Below, in pieces: positions 37,141 through 46,050 of a stretch of 64,000 bases of DNA (positions within the stretch are counted from its first letter, which is position 1; the number at the start of each line of letters is the position of its first letter). The notes beneath the pieces were generated by a model. That model saw nothing but the letters and a program-made list of their open reading frames with translations, made no database searches and was not told where the DNA came from. This stretch comes from an uncultured Kangiella sp. (lineage in GTDB: Bacteria > Pseudomonadota > Gammaproteobacteria > Enterobacterales > Kangiellaceae): NCBI GenBank assembly GCA_947503435.1, contig CANNDL010000002.1, positions 1-64,000 on the forward strand, read 5' to 3'. The position numbers and the translations under genes are program-made.

Positions 37141-38055
37141 TCAACCTTTACCCTTAGGCTTGTTAGGGCCTTTGAGTGAATCTTTTTCAATGTATTTAAT
37201 AATCGAATCAGCAACATCTTTTCCCGTTGCCTTTTCGATCCCTTCGATTCCTGGGGAGGAGTTTACTTCTAACACTAAAGGCCCATGGGCTGAGCGAATA
37301 ATGTCGACCCCGGCTACATCTAGCCCCATAACTTTAGCGGCTCTAATAGCCAATGCGCGCTCTTCGGGCTTAAGCTTAATGATTTGAGCTTCTCCACCTC
37401 GATGCAAATTGGAGCGAAACTCACCTTCTTCAGCCGTTCTCTGCATTGCGGCAATGACTCTTTCTCCGACAACAAAACAGCGAATATCAGAGCCACTGGC
37501 TTCTTTAATAAATTCTTGTACTAAGAAGTCAGCGCTTAAGCTTCTAAACGCATTAATTAATGCTTCAGCTGCTTTGTTAGTTTCTGCCAAAACCACGCCA
37601 TCGCCATGAGTCGACTCAATGATTTTGACGACTAATGGCGCGCCGCCAACGGATTTAATGAGTTCTTTGGTGGCATCTGCTGAGTGGGCATAGGAGGTAA
37701 TTGGCATGCCAACACCTTTACGAGCCAACAATTGATGAGCACGTAATTTATCGCGAGAACGAGTGATGGCAATTGATTCATTGACCGAATAAACGCCGGC
37801 CACTTCAAATTGGCGTAACACGGCAGTTCCATACGCGGTAATCGAAGCGCCAATACGTGGGATAACGGCATCAAACTTGAGTATTACGTCTTCATCATCA
37901 ATCTTAGTATGAACGGTAGGGCGGTTAGAGGTTACATTCATATAGCATTTTAATACATCAATAACATGAGCTTCGTGACCACGAGCTTCTGCGGCTTCCA
38001 CTAAACGGCGTGTTGAGTAGAGATCTTTATTGCGCGATAAAATGCCTATTTTCAT
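37141..38055 (-). CDS. rimK: Ribosomal protein S6 modification protein RimK (ATP-grasp glutamate ligase)
   Basis: [36 protein letters not shown]-grasp motifs; [13 protein letters not shown]. Confidence 0.95.
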   Translation of the reverse strand: MKIGILSRNKDLYSTRRLVEAAEARGHEAHVIDVLKCYMNVTSNRPTVHTKIDDEDVILKFDAVIPRIGASITAYGTAVLRQFEVAGVYSVNESIAITRSRDKLRAHQLLARKGVGMPITSYAHSADATKELIKSVGGAPLVVKIIESTHGDGVVLAETNKAAEALINAFRSLSADFLVQEFIKEASGSDIRCFVVGERVIAAMQRTAEEGEFRSNLHRGGEAQIIKLKPEERALAIRAAKVMGLDVAGVDIIRSAHGPLVLEVNSSPGIEGIEKATGKDVADSIIKYIEKDSLKGPNKPKGKG

Positions 38056-38293
38056 TCATGTGATTCCTCAAAAGTGGCTGTACGGGAATTGTACAAATAG
38101 CCGAGTAAGAAATTGCAAATTTATCACATTTTTAGTTTCTGGCAATCTTTTTAATTATGTTTTATAACTATTGGATTGGCAGGATTTTGGTGAATGAATA
38201 TATTTGAAAAACTTAATGCTGATGGTTTTGAAGATTCACTGCAGTGTCAAGCCAAATGGTTGGCATTGCTAAGAGAATAGTGAGTTATGACCA

Positions 38294-38881
38294 CTAAATC
38301 ACTTGAACAGCAAATTTGGCTAAAAGCTGATTAACTGAGATTAATGGCAACCCAACTAATGCCGTTGGATCTTTTGATTCGATGGCTTCAAAGAGGGCAA
38401 TGCCTAAACCTTCGCATTTAAAAGAACCTGCACAGTCAATAGGGTTTTCACGCTCAATATAGTTTTTGATTTGTTGTTCGGTTAAATTTCTAAATGTGAC
38501 TTTGGTGGTTACTACGGTAATATCCTTTGGTTCGTCAGTGCCTTTGGTCACACAAAGAGACGTATAAAAGTAGACGCTTTTTCCGGAACAAGCCGTCAAT
38601 TGCTTAATAGCATTTTCTTGACTGCCAGGCTTTCCAAGAATCTGACCCTCTAAGACACAAATCTGGTCGGAACCTATAACTATAGCTTCAGGATTTTTCA
38701 CTGCAATAGCCAATGCTTTTTGTTCGGCTAAACGGGCAACATGCTCAATGGGCTCTTCATCGGGGAAGGGCGTTTCATCAATATTAGGAGCAATACATTC
38801 AAAATCATTTAAAATACGACTTAGCAGCTCTTTGCGATATTTTGACGAGGAAGCAAGTAGAATTGATGATTGTGTCGCCAT
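38294..38881 (-). CDS. Maf family nucleotide pyrophosphatase (YceF-like)
   Basis: ILLASSSKYRKELLSRI; IVIGSDQICVLEGQILGKPG; adjacent to yceD-rpmF. Confidence 0.92.
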   Translation of the reverse strand: MATQSSILLASSSKYRKELLSRILNDFECIAPNIDETPFPDEEPIEHVARLAEQKALAIAVKNPEAIVIGSDQICVLEGQILGKPGSQENAIKQLTACSGKSVYFYTSLCVTKGTDEPKDITVVTTKVTFRNLTEQQIKNYIERENPIDCAGSFKCEGLGIALFEAIESKDPTALVGLPLISVNQLLAKFAVQVI

Positions 38882-39037
38882 AAATTGATAAAATTCAGTC
38901 GTTTAGAGGTAATTGATTAGTATTTTTTAGTTTATTGGTAACAAAAGCAAGAAATTCCGTTCAAACCCTTATAAAACCGCTATTTTATTGGTTTTTCTTT
39001 TGACTCAGACACAAGATATGGGTATCATTGCGCGCCT

Positions 39038-39559
39038 ATGGCGACTCGTAGCTTTCCTGAGCGAATTGAGCCCTTTAAATTTGCCGAATTAGGCAAGCTT
39101 ATAGATGGGATCTTCGCGACAGCATATTTCGATAGACTTTGTCAGGAATTATATTCTGATAAGGGAGAAATAGCCTGCAAAATCAATGGCTTAAAAAACC
39201 ATGAAACAGGTTTAAAGATGCTTCAATTAGAAGTGTCAGGGCAAGTTGAATTGGTTTGCCAAGGCTGTACTGAGCCTTTTATGCACCAGTTAGAGCACGC
39301 GGCTATTTTGTATCCTTGTTATACTGAGGAACAAATGAAGCAGATGCCGGACGATGGTGAGCCAGTATTAGCCGATGAAAACGGTTTGGATATAAAGTCA
39401 GCAGTTGAAGATGAGCTGATTTTATCGCTTCCACTGATACCTTTATATGGTGAGTGTGAAGAATTGGCGGCTTACGAAGTTGGTGAGCTACCGGAATTAA
39501 CAGATGAAGAAGCGGAAAAAGAAAACCCTTTTGCTGCTTTGAAAGACTTTAAGATTTAA
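39038..39559 (+). CDS. yceD: YceD family protein (DUF177)
   Basis: VELVCQGCTEPFMHQLEH; VEDELILSLPLIPLY; immediately upstream of rpmF. Confidence 0.92.
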   Translation: MATRSFPERIEPFKFAELGKLIDGIFATAYFDRLCQELYSDKGEIACKINGLKNHETGLKMLQLEVSGQVELVCQGCTEPFMHQLEHAAILYPCYTEEQMKQMPDDGEPVLADENGLDIKSAVEDELILSLPLIPLYGECEELAAYEVGELPELTDEEAEKENPFAALKDFKI

Positions 39560-39590
39560 AGAATTTAGATATTCGTATTAGGAGACAGAA

Positions 39591-39755
39591 ATGGCTGTTC
39601 AAAAGAGTAAAGTAACACGTTCACGTCGTGGTCAACGTCGTTCACACGATTCATTAACTGCTGAGACTTTATCAGTAGAAAAAGAAACAGGTGAAGTGCA
39701 CAAGCGTCATCACGTGACTAAAGACGGTTTCTACAAAGGTCGTAAAGTAGTTTAA
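39591..39755 (+). CDS. rpmF: 50S ribosomal protein L32 (not in supplied ORF track)
   Basis: Translated by hand: [54 protein letters not shown]. Confidence 0.97.
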   Translation: MAVQKSKVTRSRRGQRRSHDSLTAETLSVEKETGEVHKRHHVTKDGFYKGRKVV

Positions 39756-39880
39756 TTCAGTTTCTCTTCACGAGAATTATGCTTAAACCAATTTAATAAG
39801 ATTGGTATATAAGCTACTGATTTATTATACTAGGCTGCATGAATTCTTCATTCAGTCCGACTAAAGTCGAAAACACAGCA

Positions 39881-40924
39881 ATGGCTAATAATAAAACGTT
39901 AGCCATTGATTGCATGGGGGGCGATTTTGGCCCCTCTGTTATTATTCCTGCGGCTATAAAAGCCCTAAAAGCTCATCCTGAGTTACACCTTTATCTCGTT
40001 GGTCAAGAAGATAAAATATCCCCTTTATTAAGTAAAGTCCCTGGTTTTACCGGTCGGATACATTTGTTGCATGCAGAAGAAGTGATTGCAATGGATGATA
40101 AACCCTCTCGAGCGATACGCTCAAAACCAGACTCTTCAATGCGTAAAGCTATTGAGTTAGTCAAAGATGGCAAGGCCCAAGCTTGCATCAGTGCAGGTAA
40201 TACTGGCGCTTTAATGGCATTGGCGACATTAATGATCGGCACCTTGTCTGGTGTAGAAAGGCCGGCCATTGTCGCGGAATTACCGAATCGAAAGGGCACC
40301 GAAACCCATATGTTGGATTTAGGGGCTAATATTGAAGCTAGTGCTGAACAATTGGCAACTTTTGCTGCTATGGGTTCGGTGTTGGCCGAAGCCATTAGTA
40401 AAGGAACCAACAAGCCTAAAGTCGCTTTGTTAAATATAGGCGAAGAGGCGGTAAAAGGGCGCGATAGCATCAAACTAGCGGCTGAACTTTTACAACAACA
40501 AAAGGATCTAAACTATCAGGGTTACGTTGAAGCTAACCAAATTTTTAATGGCGAAGTTGATGTCATCGTTTGTGATGGCTTCACCGGCAACAACGTCTTA
40601 AAAGCCAGTGAAGGGATTACCAGGTTCCTGTATGATCAATTAAGAACCGAATTCCAATCTAGCTGGAAAAATAAACTGGCTGCATTAATGGTAAAGCCTG
40701 TTTTAAATGCTTTTAAAAAGCGTATCAACCCCGACCAGTATAATGGTGCAAGTCTGTTAGGATTACGCGAAATTGTGATTAAGAGTCATGGCTCGGCTGA
40801 TAAAAATGCTACATATGCAGCTATTGAAAAAGCCATAATAGAAGTTGAGCGCCAAGTCCCACAAAAGATTGAAAATAAAGTGGCTGACTTGTTAATCGAA
40901 CACGAAATTGACCAAATAATTTAG
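39881..40924 (+). CDS. plsX: Phosphate acyltransferase PlsX (start 39881 preferred over 39839)
   Basis: [24 protein letters not shown]; between rpmF and fabH. Confidence 0.96.
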   Translation: MANNKTLAIDCMGGDFGPSVIIPAAIKALKAHPELHLYLVGQEDKISPLLSKVPGFTGRIHLLHAEEVIAMDDKPSRAIRSKPDSSMRKAIELVKDGKAQACISAGNTGALMALATLMIGTLSGVERPAIVAELPNRKGTETHMLDLGANIEASAEQLATFAAMGSVLAEAISKGTNKPKVALLNIGEEAVKGRDSIKLAAELLQQQKDLNYQGYVEANQIFNGEVDVIVCDGFTGNNVLKASEGITRFLYDQLRTEFQSSWKNKLAALMVKPVLNAFKKRINPDQYNGASLLGLREIVIKSHGSADKNATYAAIEKAIIEVERQVPQKIENKVADLLIEHEIDQII

Positions 40925-40932
40925 GTATCAAT

Positions 40933-41895
40933 GTGAAAAATTCAAAGATATTAGGTTTAGGAAGTTACTTACCAGAAAAAGTACTTACCAATGAAGATTT
41001 AGAGAAAATAGTTGATACTTCCGATGAGTGGATCACGGAAAGGACGGGTATCAAAAAACGTCATATTGCCGCTGACGACCAGAATGCTTCTGACTTGGGA
41101 GTGATTGCTGCAGAACGTGCTCTAAAAGATGCAGGTATGGACGGCTCAGATATCGATATGATTATCGTAGGAACCGCTACCCCGGACAAAATGTTCCCGG
41201 GTACCGCTTGTTATATCGGTGATGCAATTGGAGCTAATGGAGCGCCAGCATTTGATGTTACCGCAGCTTGCCCGGGTTTTATTTTTGGCTTAAGTATTGC
41301 TGATCAATACATCAAAACAGGCTTTGCAAAAAATATTTTAGTAGTGGGCACTGAAGTGCTTTCTCGCTTGATGAATTGGGAAGATAGAACTACTTGCGTG
41401 ATATTTGGAGACGGCGCAGGTGCAGCAGTTTTAACTGCTAGCGAAGAGCCCGGAATTTTGTCTACCCATATTCACTCGGATGGTTCTTATGGCGATTTAT
41501 TATTTGGTAATAACGGAATTCGCGGTCAATTAGGTGACTATCCAGAACCGCAAATTGTTATGCGCGGAAATGAAGTGTTCAAAGTTGCGGTGAAAACTTT
41601 AAGTGCTATTGTTGATGAAACTTTAGCTGAGAATAATTTAGAGAAGGAAGATATTGATTGGTTGATTCCACATCAAGCCAACATTCGTATTATCCAAGCA
41701 ACTGCAAAAAAATTAAAAGCTGGTATGGATAAAGTTATTGTAGCAGTTGATCAGCATGGCAATACGTCAAGCGCATCCATTCCATTAGCTATGGATCAAG
41801 CAATTAAAGATGGCCGTGTTAAGCGCGGAGATTTATGTTTATTGGAAAGTTTCGGCGGTGGATTTACTTGGGGCTCGGCCTTAATTAGGTACTAA
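40933..41895 (+). CDS. fabH: 3-oxoacyl-ACP synthase III FabH
   Basis: [43 protein letters not shown]. Confidence 0.97.
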   Translation: MKNSKILGLGSYLPEKVLTNEDLEKIVDTSDEWITERTGIKKRHIAADDQNASDLGVIAAERALKDAGMDGSDIDMIIVGTATPDKMFPGTACYIGDAIGANGAPAFDVTAACPGFIFGLSIADQYIKTGFAKNILVVGTEVLSRLMNWEDRTTCVIFGDGAGAAVLTASEEPGILSTHIHSDGSYGDLLFGNNGIRGQLGDYPEPQIVMRGNEVFKVAVKTLSAIVDETLAENNLEKEDIDWLIPHQANIRIIQATAKKLKAGMDKVIVAVDQHGNTSSASIPLAMDQAIKDGRVKRGDLCLLESFGGGFTWGSALIRY

Positions 41896-41927
41896 TTTTT
41901 AACAAACTAATTTAAGAAATAATAATT

Positions 41928-42842
41928 ATGAGTAAAACAGCTTTTATTTTTCCAGGTCAAGGTTCGCAATCAGTTGGCATGCTAGCTGATATCGCAGTAG
42001 AGCATTCTATTATTGAAGAAACTTTTGCAGAAGCCAGTGAAGCACTAGGCTATGACTTATGGGCATTAGTGCAAAAAGATGAAGAGGGTAAGTTGAGTCA
42101 AACTGAATTTACTCAACCAGCTTTGTTGACAGCTTCAATTGCCTTATGGCGTCTTTGGTTACAACAAGATAAAGTAAAACCTGACTTTTTAGCAGGTCAT
42201 AGTTTAGGCGAGTACAGTGCTTTAGTTGCTTCTGAGGTTTTATCGCTTAAAGACGCAGTTAAATTGGTAGAAGCACGTGGTCAATTTATGCAACAAGCAG
42301 TTCCTGCAGGCACAGGTAAAATGGCGGCAATTATCGGTTTAGGTGATGAAGAAATTCGTCAAGCTTGTACTGACTCTGCACAAAATGATGTGGTTGAAGC
42401 GGTGAATTATAACTCTCCAGGTCAAGTAGTTATTGCAGGCTCTGCTGCAGCAGTTGAGCGTGCTATGGATGCCTGCAAAGAAGCTGGAGCTAAACGCGCT
42501 TTACCATTACCAGTTAGCGTGCCTTCGCATTGTGCTTTAATGAAACCTGCAGCTGAGAAGCTTGCTAAAATGTTAGATGGCATTGAACTATCAAAGCCTA
42601 GCATAGCTGTAATCAATAACGTGGATGTTGCTGCTGAAACAGAAAGCGAAAATATTAAATCCGCTTTGGTTAAGCAATTGCATTCACCAGTACGCTGGAC
42701 TGAGACCGTGCAGAAATTAGCAAGCGAGGGCGTGGAAAATTTGTTTGAATGCGGTCCGGGTAATGTGCTTTCCGGCTTAGCTAAAAGAATTGATCGTAGT
42801 TTAGCGTCAAATCAGTTATCCAAGCTAGCTAGTTTCGAATAA
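41928..42842 (+). CDS. fabD: Malonyl-CoA:ACP transacylase FabD
   Basis: FIFPGQGSQSVGM; GHSLGEYSALVAS. Confidence 0.97.
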   Translation: MSKTAFIFPGQGSQSVGMLADIAVEHSIIEETFAEASEALGYDLWALVQKDEEGKLSQTEFTQPALLTASIALWRLWLQQDKVKPDFLAGHSLGEYSALVASEVLSLKDAVKLVEARGQFMQQAVPAGTGKMAAIIGLGDEEIRQACTDSAQNDVVEAVNYNSPGQVVIAGSAAAVERAMDACKEAGAKRALPLPVSVPSHCALMKPAAEKLAKMLDGIELSKPSIAVINNVDVAAETESENIKSALVKQLHSPVRWTETVQKLASEGVENLFECGPGNVLSGLAKRIDRSLASNQLSKLASFE

Positions 42843-42848
42843 ATCTTT

Positions 42849-43496
42849 GTGGCCTTAGAAAATATACTTCAATATCAGGGTCGTGTACCTAAGAGGTCCG
42901 GCTCTTTAGCCAAAAGAAATCATATTCTTCAATCGACTTTGGACATTATATATTCTGAAGGCTTAAGAGGAGTACGCCACCGAGCGGTCGCAGATTTAGC
43001 AAAAGTGCCGTTATCTGCAACAACCTATTATTTCAAAGATATTGATGAGTTGATTGTTGATAGCTTTGTATATTTCATGGAATTAAACATACAGCATCAG
43101 CAAGCTGCTTTTTCTGAGATTTCTGCTGAATTAAATTCTAATGAATTTAAAATGTTAAGTAAGAAGAAAATTATAGCGTTCATCCATGGAACATTTGTGT
43201 CTTATGTTGAGCAGCAAATTTCAGACAAAGTATCGAGAATGATAGAAGCTTCTTTTATTCAGTACGCTACTAGAGTGCCAGTATTAGCAAGCAAAATTGA
43301 GCAAATACATAGGTATTTTGAAAATCAAATAGCATCGATATTAGATGCTCTAGCGGTTAAAGACTCTTTGTTTAAGGCGCAACTTATTCTTGGTTTTATT
43401 CATTATACGGAAGAAAAAGCTATGTTATCAGGAAACGCAGACTCTAAAGCCGTTCATTCGGATATTGAACAATTATTGGATATTGTTTTAGTTTAA
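42849..43496 (+). CDS. TetR family transcriptional regulator
   Basis: RNHILQSTLDIIYSEGLRGVRHRAVADLAKVPLSATTYYFKDIDELI (TetR HTH). Confidence 0.88.
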   Translation: MALENILQYQGRVPKRSGSLAKRNHILQSTLDIIYSEGLRGVRHRAVADLAKVPLSATTYYFKDIDELIVDSFVYFMELNIQHQQAAFSEISAELNSNEFKMLSKKKIIAFIHGTFVSYVEQQISDKVSRMIEASFIQYATRVPVLASKIEQIHRYFENQIASILDALAVKDSLFKAQLILGFIHYTEEKAMLSGNADSKAVHSDIEQLLDIVLV

Positions 43497-44665
43497 GCCT
43501 TTGGGATTTCACATTTTCCATCCAAGCTATTGATCCAGTTTTTTATGACTTCTACGCCTTCTTCATGAATAATTGCTCGGCCTAATTCCGGCATGGCTAT
43601 GCTAGGATCTGACGACTCCATTCTATAAACAATAATTGATTCATCAGCTTGGCCTGGCATAATGTCAAACGAGCGATCCCCAGTCCCTTTACCTGCCGCT
43701 ACTGGTGTTTTGCAAATACCAAGGTGTGCTTTTTCAAGATTTTCCTTGTTTAAATATAATGCTGAGGTATCTGCCGGCCCATCAGGATTATGACAATGAG
43801 CACAATTAATATCTAAATAAGAACGTGCTGCTTGAGTGATCTCAGAGCTACGGTTTGCCCAGTTAGTATTGCTGCTAATTTCCTCTGGAATTTTTTCAAG
43901 TTTTCCATTTTTTGCGAGGTAAACTAGTTGGTTCTCAGTTAGCGAAGGAGAATAACTATACTTTAAGTTCAGGTGTTTTATTTTCGGTCCTATGGGTTTC
44001 AGCTGGCCATTAGTATGGTTGCTCACATGGCAGCCCTGACACTGATTAGCATCAGGGACAATATAAGTAAACTCCTGCTTACTATCGCCTATTAATTCAA
44101 CTTGTTGAGTGCCTCCGGTGACTTCTAAGGTTGCTTTAGTTTGCTGCTCATTCCAAACATAGGGCAGGGCGAGCCAACCATTTTGTTGTTTAATCAACAG
44201 CCGGGTTTCTATTAAGTGGTTGTTAGCCAGTTCTATGCTAGCGCCTTCACTATGTGCCTTATCTATTTGTGAAGCCTTGAGTAACGAATCTTTAAAGTTA
44301 ATCCGAGGATAATAGAATGTCTTGGTGAGTATACTGCCTACTGGAAACTCTAAATCACCATTGCCTAGTATTTTTATTTTCGTGTTTTTTGGAGTCCAAA
44401 TGCTTCTAAATTTATGAGCATAATCACTAAATAATGGAGTATTCAAATGATACGGAATGGCATCAGAATGCAGTATTAATTTGCCATTACTGATATGGAA
44501 AAGCCCCCATGCTGATAAGTTAAAGGGAACTTCTTCAGCCATGAAACTGTTAATGCTTTTAGATTCAGATTGTTCGAGACCAAGCGATTCCGGCTTAAAA
44601 GGTTGATCACAAGCGGTTGTGATAATTAACAAAGCTGCAATCAAATAATAACGAGAATACTTCAT
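43493..44665 (-). CDS. Diheme c-type cytochrome lipoprotein (SO2930/HNE_0200-like family)
   Basis: Lipobox LLIITTAC; two heme motifs CQGCH and CAHCH; downstream Met region IAMPELGRA. Confidence 0.82.
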   Translation of the reverse strand: MKYSRYYLIAALLIITTACDQPFKPESLGLEQSESKSINSFMAEEVPFNLSAWGLFHISNGKLILHSDAIPYHLNTPLFSDYAHKFRSIWTPKNTKIKILGNGDLEFPVGSILTKTFYYPRINFKDSLLKASQIDKAHSEGASIELANNHLIETRLLIKQQNGWLALPYVWNEQQTKATLEVTGGTQQVELIGDSKQEFTYIVPDANQCQGCHVSNHTNGQLKPIGPKIKHLNLKYSYSPSLTENQLVYLAKNGKLEKIPEEISSNTNWANRSSEITQAARSYLDINCAHCHNPDGPADTSALYLNKENLEKAHLGICKTPVAAGKGTGDRSFDIMPGQADESIIVYRMESSDPSIAMPELGRAIIHEEGVEVIKNWINSLDGKCEIPKA

Positions 44666-44666
44666 A

Positions 44667-45896
44667 TTAATTATTAAAAAATTCAGGAAGCGTTACTGCT
44701 TCTAATACATAGTCTTGGCAATTGTGTGGAGTTATATCCGTTGAAAAGCCTTCGAGATCGTTTTGTAGATCAACATTTGCAAACGTGGCTTTCGAGTTGT
44801 ATATACAGAGTGAAGCCTTTGCCGCATCTTCTTTCTGGGTAAACTTCTTTGAATCATAGGCGCCATCCCAAATAATATCGGGCAGCGAACCGCTTAACCC
44901 AAACTTGGCAACTTTCAGTGCTTTAAGATCAAAATGGTCTGGACTAGTGCCGCCTCCTGAATATTGGTTATCATGAATGGATATTTTCAGAGGGTAAGGG
45001 TTGAATTTATTAGCATCAAAAGGCCATTCAGCTGAGAAATAACTAGCAATGGTGATGTGAGCTGTATCATTATCTTTAAGTTCATTATTGAAAATTTCAA
45101 CTTCATCATTAGCAAGCACCATGATTCCAGTGCCAGCAGGAACTACTGAAACGGGAACCCCTTTAGCAGCAAAATTCTCAGTATTATTATTATTAACTTT
45201 ATTGTTAAAAACTCGCGTGTGATGTCCGCGAACCTCTAACTCAGCCATATTAAATACTAGAATCCCACCAGTATTATTTTCAGAAACATTCTCATAAACA
45301 TCAGCTTTGTATGAATTTTCTATCTCGATTCCTGCAACATTAAATTTGGCAATATTGTTTCGCACAACTATGTTTTCAGATTGACCAACATAAATGCCCG
45401 CATCTGAAGCTGCAATCGCAATACTATTTTCTATTAGTACATTCTTTGACTGAACGGGATAAATACCGTAAGCACCATTATCGACATCCGGCCCATTAGT
45501 CCATTCAGTTCTTATTCCTCTGATAATCAAGTTTTCTGATTCATTTATTTTTAGGGCATCTCCAATAGCATCTTCTATGGCAAAATTTTCTAATGTTATA
45601 TTATCAGCATTCACGATAAGACCTTCGGCGCCTTGTATTTGGGGCTTGAATGAAAGAATTGTCTTGTCTTGTCCTGCACCTCGAACTGTCACATTATCTA
45701 CGTTTAGGCTAAGGCTTCGATTGAAATTATAAGTTCCAGCAGGAATCTCTATAATTTCCCCTGATTTAGCCATGATAAGCTTGGTTAACAACGCTTTTTG
45801 GAACTTCTCATCATTCTCGTTTAAGGTCGGCTTGCTATCACCGCAGGCAGTAATAATTAAAGCTGCAATTACGCCTAATAATATTCTTTTATGCAT
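44667..45896 (-). CDS. Parallel beta-helix repeat lipoprotein
   Basis: Lipobox LIITAC; ~22-aa repeats (NVTVRGAGQDKTI, NITLENFAIEDA, NLIIRGI, NVLIENSIA, NIVVRNNIA, DVYENVSENN). Confidence 0.85.
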   Translation of the reverse strand: MHKRILLGVIAALIITACGDSKPTLNENDEKFQKALLTKLIMAKSGEIIEIPAGTYNFNRSLSLNVDNVTVRGAGQDKTILSFKPQIQGAEGLIVNADNITLENFAIEDAIGDALKINESENLIIRGIRTEWTNGPDVDNGAYGIYPVQSKNVLIENSIAIAASDAGIYVGQSENIVVRNNIAKFNVAGIEIENSYKADVYENVSENNTGGILVFNMAELEVRGHHTRVFNNKVNNNNTENFAAKGVPVSVVPAGTGIMVLANDEVEIFNNELKDNDTAHITIASYFSAEWPFDANKFNPYPLKISIHDNQYSGGGTSPDHFDLKALKVAKFGLSGSLPDIIWDGAYDSKKFTQKEDAAKASLCIYNSKATFANVDLQNDLEGFSTDITPHNCQDYVLEAVTLPEFFNN

Positions 45897-45962
45897 AGTT
45901 AGTCCTTGGTAGAATGTTCAGAATTTCAATCTGGTACGATAGTGCTAAATTGAGTGAAAATC

Positions 45963-45988
45963 AATAGCTTAATTAATTATGTGCTATT
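45963..45988. promoter_or_regulatory. Candidate operator palindrome in the beta-helix/TonB-receptor divergent promoter
   Basis: AATAGC-N14-GCTATT, just upstream of a candidate -10 (TATAAT, 46006-46011). Confidence 0.3.
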
Positions 45989-46050
45989 AGATTATTTTGT
46001 TGTACTATAATCAGGTCGGATTAGATATAAAAACTCTATCGGGGGAGAAA

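Noticed and set aside
40003-40473. 156-aa ORF antisense to plsX
   Set aside because: Fully overlaps a strongly supported conserved gene; no domain features.
45929-45945. FadR-like half-site ATCTGGTACGATAGTGC near the beta-helix promoter
   Set aside because: Only the left half resembles the consensus; the right half is degenerate, so not reported as an operator.
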